DNA of 5,548 nucleotides, taken from assembly GCA_044359155.1 (NCBI GenBank), contig JBIKMR010000281.1, positions 1 to 5,548 on the forward strand. Reading direction: 5' to 3'. The position numbers and the translations under genes are program-made. Positions 1-5,439 of this stretch are shown one piece after another; the stretch's first letter is position 1; every line of letters begins with the position of its first letter. The notes under the pieces are model-generated. The model saw only the letters and a program-made list of their open reading frames with translations. It did no database searches and had not been told where the DNA came from. This stretch comes from WGMK01 sp044359155. Its GTDB lineage: Bacteria; Hydrogenedentota; Hydrogenedentia; Hydrogenedentales; JAEUWI01.

Positions 1-39
1 TTTCAACCTACCCAATAAATTAAGTGATCGCTTCTTGTT

Positions 40-80
40 CCCTCTCCCCCTGGCAGGGGGAGAGGGTTAGGGTGAGGGGG
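40..80. repeat. Dispersed G/C-rich palindromic repeat (REP/MITE-like)
   Basis: Two perfectly complementary 12-nt arms (40-51 CCCTCTCCCCCT and 55-66 AGGGGGAGAGGG) flank a 3-nt loop GGC and are followed by TTAGGGTGAGGGGG. This palindrome-plus-tail pattern is familiar as a short intergenic repeat found in many copies in unrelated GC-rich bacterial genomes. Translated on the minus strand it yields the often mis-annotated peptide 'LTLSP..GERE'. It lies 49 bp beyond the asnB-like stop codon. Neither side carries a T-run, so a classical terminator role is not supported, although the stem could protect the 3' end of the transcript. Recognition as a multicopy element is from memory; only one copy is visible here. 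Confidence 0.7.
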
Positions 81-89
81 TAACACGTA

Positions 90-120
90 ATATCTACAAG
101 CACTTGTTGTGGCGAGATAT
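90..120 (-). other. Imperfect hairpin downstream of the asnB-like gene
   Basis: ATATCT (90-95) pairs with AGATAT (115-120), and nested inside is ACAAG-CA-CTTGT (96-107). On the minus strand the inner 3' arm runs directly into the outer 3' arm, leaving a 7-nt bulge on the 5' side. It begins 8 bp after the stop codon of the asnB-like gene, so it may form in the mRNA 3' end. There is no T-tract after it, so it is not called a terminator. Confidence 0.25.
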
Positions 121-128
121 CCTTCCCC

Positions 129-2069
129 TTACCTGCCCTGCCCGCTGCCATGCAGGCTTTGCCGAACCGCCTCGCGCGGGTGGGCAAAAAGCCGTCGCCA
201 TTGGTAGAACACATGAATGCTCCACAGGTGCGGCCACACGTGCGGGTCGCCCGCCAGCAGCCGCTGCGCCAGGCGTTCCACTTCCTCGGCATTCACGATT
301 TCGAGCGGGTCCTCGCTCACCGCGTCGATGGTTTCCTGCATGGCGTCGCGCAGGCTGCCCTTGAACCAGTCCTCAATCGGCACGCCGAAGCCCTGCTTGG
401 GTCGCCAGCTAATGTCCTTCGGCAGGTGCTTCTCCGCTATCTTGCGCGGCGGCAGCTTGGTGTGGCGACCCCGCAGTTTTTGCCCAGGCGGCAGGCTCAG
501 GCCAAACTCCACCAGCCGATGGTCCAGCCATAGGAAGCGACCCTCAATCCCAGCGGCCATGGTCAGCTTGTCCCCCTTCAGCATTAGGCTATACGGCACA
601 AAGTTGTGCAGGTCGGCGTATTGCAGGGTCGAAAGCCCATCCATGCCAGCATCGTGCGCGTCGTCCAGCAGCCCTTCAAAGAACGCGGCAGAGCGCAGCC
701 CGGCGTTGCGTTCCTGAAACACCTGCGACAACAGCCGCCGCTTCGCGTCTTCCGGGTTAACGCAGAACCACCCCATATACCGCTCGGCAGGAGGCAGCGC
801 GGAATAGCGCGTAAACTTCTCCGCTCGCCGCCCCACGTTGCGCCCGCCCGGCAAGTGTTGCAGCGCCTGGAATGCCGCCGTCATCGGGCCATTGCGCAGC
901 CACGCGGGCACGCGGTTATAGCCATCGGCAAAGCGGTCCCAGTAATAGCGCGTGTACCCCGCAAAGCCCTCGTCGCCGCCATCTCCGCAATGCACCACGG
1001 TCACATGGCGCGCCGCTTCCTGGCAGAGCTGGTAAAGCGCAATCGTCGGCGCGTCGGCCAGCGGTTCTTCCAGACTCCACAATACTTTCGGCAGAAGCGC
1101 CAAGTGTTCAGGGCGACACGGAATCTCGGTGTGTTCAGTGTGCAGGTGGCGCGCTACGGAGGCTGCGTATCGGCTTTCGTCGAAAGCGCCGCCACCAGGA
1201 AAGGTGCTGCAAAAAGTCTTCACCTGGTGACCTGTTTCCTGCGACATAAGCGCGGTGATGAGACTCGAATCTACCCCCCCGCTTAGGAACGCCCCCTGCG
1301 GCACCTCGCTCATCATGTGCTCGCGCATAGACTCCGCCAGCAACCCCTCCAGTTGTTCGAGGTTCTCCCCTTCGGAAGCGCGCTGCACTCGCGTATCCAC
1401 CGCGGGCCGCCAATAGCGCCGCTGTTCAATGCGACCATTCTTCACCCGCATCCAGTGCGCGGGCAACAGGCGGCGCACATCGCGAAACATGCTGCGTTCG
1501 CCAAATATGAAGGAAGAGAAATAGTCATACACCGCAGCCTCGTCCAGCGCCTCATCGCATTCCGGGTCCAGCAACAGCGGCTTCGCCTCCGATGCAAAGC
1601 TGAAGCTGCGCGGGCCGTGGCGATAATAGAAGGGCTTGATGCCGAACCGATCACGCGCACAGAAGAGGGACTGGTCGCGCGCGTCCCAAATGGCAAAGGC
1701 AAACATGCCCCGCAGGCGCGGCACGCAGTCCGCGCCATATTCCTCATAGGCGTGCAACACCGCCTCCGCATCGCAATGGGTGCGGAAGAGGTGGCCCTTG
1801 CCCACCAGTTCCTCGCGCAATTCGCGGTGGTTATAGACCTCGCCATTGAACACCAGCCAAACCTGGCCATCTTCATTGGCCATCGGCTGGTGGCCGCCTG
1901 CCACATCGATGATGCTCAGCCTGCGGAAGCCCAGCCCAACGGGGCCAGCGAAGTGGAAGCCCTCGTCATTCGGACCACGATGCGCCAGCAGCCGCGTCAT
2001 GTCCTCGACCAATGTACGGTCGGGGCTGGCCCCGGAATCAAACATCAGCTTTCCGCAAATACCACACAC
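129..2069 (-). CDS. asnB: Asparagine synthetase (glutamine-hydrolysing), AsnB-type amidotransferase
   Basis: Class II (Ntn) glutamine amidotransferase: the N-terminal domain releases ammonia from glutamine, and the C-terminal ATP-pyrophosphatase domain adenylates aspartate (or a related carboxylate) and makes the amide. The GTG at 2069-2067 is chosen because it places the nucleophile Cys at residue 2 (MCGICG); the ATG 36 codons upstream would bury it. A weak AAGGGA (2085-2080) precedes it. Glutaminase motifs: HRGPNDEG 30-37, RRLSIID 49-55, NGEVYN 75-80, D100/E102, RGMFAFAIWD 120-129, RDRFGIKP 139-146. Synthetase motifs: P-loop SGGVDSS 263-269, FDESRY 296-301, GDGGDEGFAGY 362-372, PKQGFGVP 557-564. 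At 646 aa it is longer than E. coli AsnB (554) and nearer the B. subtilis/exopolysaccharide-linked type. Residues 511-516 read RFLWLD where the family usually has R.PFLD. The substrate is not proven: free asparagine synthesis or amidation of a polysaccharide sugar are both possible, and no neighbour decides. Confidence 0.95.
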   Translation of the reverse strand: MCGICGKLMFDSGASPDRTLVEDMTRLLAHRGPNDEGFHFAGPVGLGFRRLSIIDVAGGHQPMANEDGQVWLVFNGEVYNHRELREELVGKGHLFRTHCDAEAVLHAYEEYGADCVPRLRGMFAFAIWDARDQSLFCARDRFGIKPFYYRHGPRSFSFASEAKPLLLDPECDEALDEAAVYDYFSSFIFGERSMFRDVRRLLPAHWMRVKNGRIEQRRYWRPAVDTRVQRASEGENLEQLEGLLAESMREHMMSEVPQGAFLSGGVDSSLITALMSQETGHQVKTFCSTFPGGGAFDESRYAASVARHLHTEHTEIPCRPEHLALLPKVLWSLEEPLADAPTIALYQLCQEAARHVTVVHCGDGGDEGFAGYTRYYWDRFADGYNRVPAWLRNGPMTAAFQALQHLPGGRNVGRRAEKFTRYSALPPAERYMGWFCVNPEDAKRRLLSQVFQERNAGLRSAAFFEGLLDDAHDAGMDGLSTLQYADLHNFVPYSLMLKGDKLTMAAGIEGRFLWLDHRLVEFGLSLPPGQKLRGRHTKLPPRKIAEKHLPKDISWRPKQGFGVPIEDWFKGSLRDAMQETIDAVSEDPLEIVNAEEVERLAQRLLAGDPHVWPHLWSIHVFYQWRRLFAHPREAVRQSLHGSGQGR

Positions 2070-2107
2070 GGCGCAAGGTTCCCTTTCGTGGGGGCTCAGT
2101 GGATTGC

Positions 2108-2136
2108 AGTGTAGCCGTTGCGCATGGGGCGAGCAA
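2108..2136 (-). promoter_or_regulatory. Candidate sigma70-type promoter for the asnB-like gene
   Basis: Read on the minus strand, TTGCTC (2136-2131; 3/6 match to TTGACA) is followed after exactly 17 nt by TACACT (2113-2108; 4/6 match to TATAAT). Transcription would begin near 2101 and leave a leader of about 32 nt before the GTG start. The boxes are weak matches in a short divergent intergenic region, so this is a best guess. Confidence 0.3.
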
Positions 2137-2154
2137 AACGCCCAAGCAAACCGG

Positions 2155-2166
2155 CGCGATATCGCG
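2155..2166. promoter_or_regulatory. 12-bp perfect palindrome, candidate operator
   Basis: CGCGATATCGCG is a perfect inverted repeat that ends at the base immediately before the TATAAT box of the protease gene. It therefore occupies the promoter spacer, the usual place for a repressor site or for an activator of the spacer-twisting kind. It also lies upstream of the candidate divergent asnB-like promoter. No family of regulator can be assigned, and palindromes this short arise by chance in GC-rich DNA. Confidence 0.35.
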
Positions 2167-2172
2167 TATAAT
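2167..2172 (+). promoter_or_regulatory. Consensus -10 box of the metalloprotease promoter
   Basis: A perfect TATAAT lies 40 nt upstream of the ATG at 2213, giving an expected start site near 2179 and a leader of about 34 nt. No good TTGACA is found 16-18 nt upstream (the 17-nt spacing position reads AAGCAA), which suggests either a regulator-dependent promoter or chance. The adjoining palindrome at 2155-2166 supports a regulated promoter. Confidence 0.5.
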
Positions 2173-2198
2173 CTCACGAGGAAGTTTTCAGATTATTC

Positions 2199-2205
2199 GG
2201 GAGGT
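2199..2205 (+). promoter_or_regulatory. Ribosome binding site of the metalloprotease gene
   Basis: GGGAGGT is a strong Shine-Dalgarno sequence ending 7 nt before the ATG at 2213. It fixes the start there rather than at the frame-open upstream ATG at 2012, which would add 67 residues overlapping the asnB-like gene and place the hydrophobic signal sequence internally. Confidence 0.85.
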
Positions 2206-2212
2206 AGCTGTG

Positions 2213-5200
2213 ATGAAGGCATCAGGGTTCTTGTGTGGGCTGTTGGGCATGGCGGCAGCGCTTGGCGCAGGGGCAGCACCCGTGGAGATCTCCGGCATGT
2301 TCTCCGGCGCGCAGGCCAAGGGCGGCGCGGGGGAGACCCGCTTCCTGGTATCTGAAGACGGCGTCGCCTCGCTCGCTGCTGCCGCTGGCCCGGTGTTGCT
2401 GCGCAATGCCCCGCTACCCGGTGGCCTGGCCGATATCACGCTTGAGCCTTTCAGTCCCTTTGCGGATGATGCCACGATCGTATTGAAGGGCGAGCACGCA
2501 GACGTCCGCCTACCGCTTCCCGATGCAGACTATTTCCGTGGGGAGACCACCGACGGGCAGGCTGCATTCCTCCGCGTTTCCTCCACGGGTGATCTCTTCG
2601 GCATGGTGGGTGGCGACGGCGAGGCCGTGGTGCTGAAGTCGCAGGACGGCGAAGGCTATTCGCGCCCGGCACAGGGAGACGAGCAAGAGGCTATCTGCCC
2701 CGGAGGCATCGTGGTGGCCGACACGCCCGAGCCCATGCCTTGGGAAAAGAAGGCGGACAAGGGCGGGCTGTCGGAGTTCCGCATCTTGGTGGACATGGAG
2801 AACCGCCTGCTCCGCAGCATTTTCGCGGGAGACGAGACCGCAGCCATTGCCTACGTGGGCGATCTGTTTGGCGTGGTCAGCGCGGTATACCAGCGCGACG
2901 CGGGTATCAGCCTGAACATTGGCGACTTGGTGCTCTGGGGCACGCCTGCCACTTTCGAGTTGCCGCTCGTCAGCAGCGTCAGTCCCACTTACAACAATCT
3001 GCTCGACGCATACCGCACCTTCGACAACACCCGCACTGGCTACCAGCGCCACCTGTCACACCTGCTGTCGCTCAAACTGCCCAGCTATGGCTCTACCGTG
3101 GGCCTGGCCTTTGTGGGCTCCTTGTGCAGCAACTCTGCAAAGCAAGGCTCTTCCACACTCAACGGGAAGGCCACGGCCTTTGACGCTAACACCAACGAAC
3201 TGGACCCCATGACCGTTGCCCACGAGATTGGGCACAACTTCAACTGCTCCCACACGAACACCAGCACCATCATGGACGCGGTGTCCAGCAATTTTCTTTC
3301 GTTCAGCTTCGACGCGGGCTCTATCGCCTTGATACAGAACCGGGTAGCCAGCGCGCCATGTTCCTCGATCAACTTCGAGCAATGCGCCCCCGATTCCCTC
3401 TACGGGCAACGGCCAGTCTCTGCCACGCCCGCCTTTGGCATCACCAAGGTGAGCGATATTGCAGCATCGAATGTTGAGGTCTTCGACGAGTTCAGCGGGG
3501 CCACTGCCCCCATAGGCCGCGTGCGCTGGTGGGAATACGAAGGTGGCTGCACCCGCGCGCCGCAACAGTTCGAGATTACTTTCTACCCCGACGATTCCGG
3601 CGAGCCTGGCGTGGCACAGGCCAGCTTCGTGCTCGAGGCCACCCCCACGGATTCGCCGCTATCGCTCGAAAGCAGGGGCCTGCTGGAATATGAAGCCACC
3701 CTGCCGGAGACGGTCAGCCTCACCTCAGGGTGGGTGTCCATCGTTGGCACCGGCGATGCCGATTGTTCCTTCGAGTGGGCAACGTCCATCGTGGGTGATG
3801 GCGACTGCCTCACCTCCACCGGTGGCGGCGCTTTTGCCGTGGCCTTGGGAGACATGGCCTTCTGCCTCATGCCCTCTGTCGATGTGGATATCTTCCCCGG
3901 GCTGGAATGCCCGGCAGGCACAGTCTACTCGCAGCCGGTGGACCTCGGCGGCAGCCCCTTCAGCGTGGCCAACCGCTTTGCCAGCAACGAGGGAACGCAG
4001 CGCTACTATGAATCCTTCACCGGCGTAACCGGTGCGTTCGACCGCGTGGATTGGTGGGGATGGGAACTCGACGCGACCGACCTGGAATGCACCCGCACCC
4101 CCAGCGAATTCGAAGTCAGCTTCTTCCCGGCGGGCAACTCGCCCGGCACGGCGATTGAAACCTACACCATCGTTCCCACCCGCACAGCCGTCCCCGTCGA
4201 TTCCATACCCACGCTTTTCCAATACACGCTGGAACTGCCCGAGCCCCTCTCCCTCACCGAGGGCATCGTGCAGATTCGCGGCATTACCGACACCGCCTGC
4301 AAATTCAGCTGGGCCTTGTCCAACCAGGGCGACACCCGCTTCTCCTTCATGACCACCGGTCCAGGCTTCTCCTTCTTCAACGACCTGAACGGAGCCTTCT
4401 GCCTTTCCTCCACGCCGCTGCCCGAGGGCGAAGGCGAGGGAATAGCCGAGGGTGAAGGAGTGGTAGAAGGAGAAGGAGCCCAGGAAGGCGAAGGCACTGC
4501 CGAAGGCGAAGGCGTACTTGAGGGAGAAGCAGAAGGTCTGCTCGAAGGCGAAGGTCTGCTCGAAGGCGAAGGCTCCATCGATGGGGAAGGCGTGGCGGAA
4601 GGTGAAGGTGCCATCGAGGGAGAGGGTGCCATCGAGGGAGAAGGCGAAGGCGTGCTCGAAGGTGAAGGTATCACGGAAGGCGAAGGCCTTGTTGAGGGCG
4701 AGGGGATAAGTGAAGGCGAAGGAGTTGTCGAAGGTGAGGGGCTAAACGAAGGCGAAGGCCAGCTCGAAGGAGAGGGCGAAGGATTGCTGGAAGGCGAAGG
4801 GATAAGTGAAGGCGAAGGCGAGCTGGAAGGAGAAGGTGCGCAGGAAGGCGAAGGTGTCAGTGAGGGCGAGGGAGAAGGCGTGTTGGAAGATCCCTTCGAA
4901 GCCCTGCTGTTTACCTTCGCGTCGGCGGAGACGAGTGGAGATGCGCTGGTCTCGCTTGCCGAGATTGTGTTCCAGCTGCCCGGATTCACCCAGCAAATGC
5001 TCGACGACGCAGATGCCAACGGAGACGGCCTGCTAAGCGTGGCCGAGCTGCTCGAGGCCAACGGCGTCCACGTGATCAACAGCGCCGACTCCAACGGCGA
5101 TTTCCTGCTGAGCCTGAACGAGCTGCTGCGCGTCATCCAGTTCTACAACGCCGGCGGCTACGCCTGCGCCACCAACCCCGGCGCCACCGAAGACGGCTTC

Positions 5201-5374
5201 GAACCCCGCAACCCCCAAGGCACCGATCCCGCCTGCTTCCTCCACGCCCTCGACGCCGACCAGGACAACACCCTCACCCTAAGCGAACTCCTCCGCGGCA
5301 TCCAACTCTTCAACTTCGCAGGCTATCAATTCTGCGACGGCTTCAGCGAAGACAACTTCTGCAAACGGCCTTAG
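2213..5374 (+). CDS. Secreted modular zinc metalloprotease (metzincin, M12B/reprolysin-like) with EGEG linker and EF-hand/dockerin-like C-terminus
   Basis: The predicted product has 1053 residues. Residues 1-21 form a signal peptide (Lys2, hydrophobic 6-18, AGA before the likely cut at 21/22). Residues 22-186 are a pro-region with the PDADYFRG segment (about 103-110) seen ahead of bacterial M12B-like proteases; Cys162 (CPGG) is a possible zinc-blocking cysteine. The catalytic domain spans about 187-392: FRILVDMENR start, zinc motif HEIGHNFNCSH with His337, Glu338, His341 and His347, and a Met-turn STIMDA at Met354. Two related domains follow (394-553, 567-731), then an acidic EGEGxx linker (738-892) and four EF-hand-like loops (906-1053). 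It should act outside the cytoplasm on protein or peptide substrates, with the C-terminal module binding calcium or anchoring the protein. The conserved metzincin Gly of HExxHxxGxxH is Asn344 here. No membrane anchor or LPXTG is seen. The substrate is unknown; the peptidase call is firm, the subfamily less so. Confidence 0.9.
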   Translation: MKASGFLCGLLGMAAALGAGAAPVEISGMFSGAQAKGGAGETRFLVSEDGVASLAAAAGPVLLRNAPLPGGLADITLEPFSPFADDATIVLKGEHADVRLPLPDADYFRGETTDGQAAFLRVSSTGDLFGMVGGDGEAVVLKSQDGEGYSRPAQGDEQEAICPGGIVVADTPEPMPWEKKADKGGLSEFRILVDMENRLLRSIFAGDETAAIAYVGDLFGVVSAVYQRDAGISLNIGDLVLWGTPATFELPLVSSVSPTYNNLLDAYRTFDNTRTGYQRHLSHLLSLKLPSYGSTVGLAFVGSLCSNSAKQGSSTLNGKATAFDANTNELDPMTVAHEIGHNFNCSHTNTSTIMDAVSSNFLSFSFDAGSIALIQNRVASAPCSSINFEQCAPDSLYGQRPVSATPAFGITKVSDIAASNVEVFDEFSGATAPIGRVRWWEYEGGCTRAPQQFEITFYPDDSGEPGVAQASFVLEATPTDSPLSLESRGLLEYEATLPETVSLTSGWVSIVGTGDADCSFEWATSIVGDGDCLTSTGGGAFAVALGDMAFCLMPSVDVDIFPGLECPAGTVYSQPVDLGGSPFSVANRFASNEGTQRYYESFTGVTGAFDRVDWWGWELDATDLECTRTPSEFEVSFFPAGNSPGTAIETYTIVPTRTAVPVDSIPTLFQYTLELPEPLSLTEGIVQIRGITDTACKFSWALSNQGDTRFSFMTTGPGFSFFNDLNGAFCLSSTPLPEGEGEGIAEGEGVVEGEGAQEGEGTAEGEGVLEGEAEGLLEGEGLLEGEGSIDGEGVAEGEGAIEGEGAIEGEGEGVLEGEGITEGEGLVEGEGISEGEGVVEGEGLNEGEGQLEGEGEGLLEGEGISEGEGELEGEGAQEGEGVSEGEGEGVLEDPFEALLFTFASAETSGDALVSLAEIVFQLPGFTQQMLDDADANGDGLLSVAELLEANGVHVINSADSNGDFLLSLNELLRVIQFYNAGGYACATNPGATEDGFEPRNPQGTDPACFLHALDADQDNTLTLSELLRGIQLFNFAGYQFCDGFSEDNFCKRP
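3392..4405 (+). repeat. Tandem duplicated ~160-residue domain within the metalloprotease
   Basis: Residues 394-553 and 567-731 of the protease align with each other. Shared landmarks are an initial Tyr (397/572), RV.WW (Trp439-440 and Trp614-615), CTR.P (Cys446/626), FE[IV][TS]F[YF]P, SLT.G.V.I.G..D..C.F.WA, and a closing AFCL (Cys551/730). The alternating pattern of hydrophobic residues suggests a beta-sandwich, perhaps an accessory or binding domain like those C-terminal to other secreted bacterial proteases. The DNA copies are well diverged, so the duplication is old. I do not recognise the domain family by name. Confidence 0.75.
4424..4888 (+). repeat. EGEGxx repeat linker, 24 units
   Basis: Residues 738-892 of the protease consist of 24 units: 19 hexapeptides EGEGxx and five octapeptides (units 1, 6, 12, 19, 24), where the core is EGEGEG or EGEAEG; unit 9 starts with Asp. 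The xx pairs are mostly aliphatic or small (IA, VV, AQ, TA, VL, LL, SI and so on). There are about 55 acidic and no basic residues in 155. The plus strand is strongly purine-rich, built from GAAGGCGAAGG-like codons. The segment separates the catalytic and duplicated domains from the C-terminal EF-hand module, so it likely acts as an extended, highly charged spacer, possibly calcium-responsive. Confidence 0.95.
4928..5374 (+). other. C-terminal EF-hand/dockerin-like module of the metalloprotease
   Basis: Four 12-residue calcium-loop-like segments with Glu at position 12: ETSGDALVSLAE 906-917 (degenerate, Glu at position 1), DANGDGLLSVAE 934-945, DSNGDFLLSLNE 959-970, and DADQDNTLTLSE 1014-1025. 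The last two each continue as a helix (LLRVIQFYN / LLRGIQLFN), then a GY..C-type element (Tyr983-Cys985; Tyr1038-Cys1041) and a short ED-x-F element, forming a pair of matched modules. Dockerin type I domains also use paired EF-loop/helix repeats, so cell-surface docking or calcium-dependent folding is a reasonable inference. No cohesin partner is visible in the window. Confidence 0.8.
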
Positions 5375-5380
5375 TGCGGG

Positions 5381-5421
5381 GAAAACAGAAACAAGAAGCC
5401 CGCCCCCCGAAGGGGGCGGGC
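5381..5421 (-). terminator. Intrinsic terminator with UUCG tetraloop
   Basis: A perfect 10-bp G/C stem joins 5398-5407 and 5412-5421. Read on the minus strand the loop is TTCG closed by a C-G pair, the hyperstable UUCG class, and the stem is followed by TTCTTGTTTCTGTTTTC (5397-5381). Read on the plus strand the loop is CGAA and the 3' flank CGTAAAGATT has no T-run. The hairpin is therefore oriented to stop minus-strand transcription arriving from the right edge. It starts 18 bp after the stop codon of the partial minus-strand frame at 5440. Confidence 0.75.
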
Positions 5422-5439
5422 GTAAAGATTGGTACGAGA

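Noticed and set aside
20..292. 90-residue minus-strand frame ending in LTLTLSPCQGERE
   Set aside because: It overlaps the asnB-like 3' end in another frame and its tail is only the translated dispersed repeat, a well-known source of spurious protein calls.
606..1286. 226-residue plus-strand frame
   Set aside because: Antisense shadow of the asnB-like synthetase domain in GC-rich DNA, with no ribosome binding site or motif support.
1317..2114. 265-residue plus-strand frame
   Set aside because: Fully antisense to the asnB-like gene, which has clear catalytic motifs; the translation has no recognisable domain.
2070..2177. 36-residue N-terminal extension of the asnB-like protein to the ATG at 2177
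   Set aside because: Class II amidotransferases need the nucleophile Cys at the mature N-terminus; only the GTG start at 2069 gives Met-Cys-Gly-Ile.
2012..2212. Upstream extension of the protease frame to the ATG at 2012
   Set aside because: It would overlap the asnB-like start, place the signal peptide internally, and ignore the strong GGGAGGT site serving the ATG at 2213.
2225..2240. Possible lipoprotein signal at Cys8 of the protease
   Set aside because: The residues before the Cys (S-G-F-L) do not form a lipobox, and the Cys lies inside the hydrophobic core rather than after it.
4424..4888. Linker array as a CRISPR or non-coding tandem repeat
   Set aside because: The period is 18 or 24 nt, always in frame, with synonymous changes between units and no spacer-repeat structure; it is a protein-coding repeat.
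4162..5136. 324-residue minus-strand frame rich in Ser-Pro repeats
   Set aside because: It is the antisense reading of the EGEG linker (GAAGGC read backwards gives Ser-Pro codons) and flanking domains; it has no family motifs and lies wholly inside a well-supported plus-strand gene.
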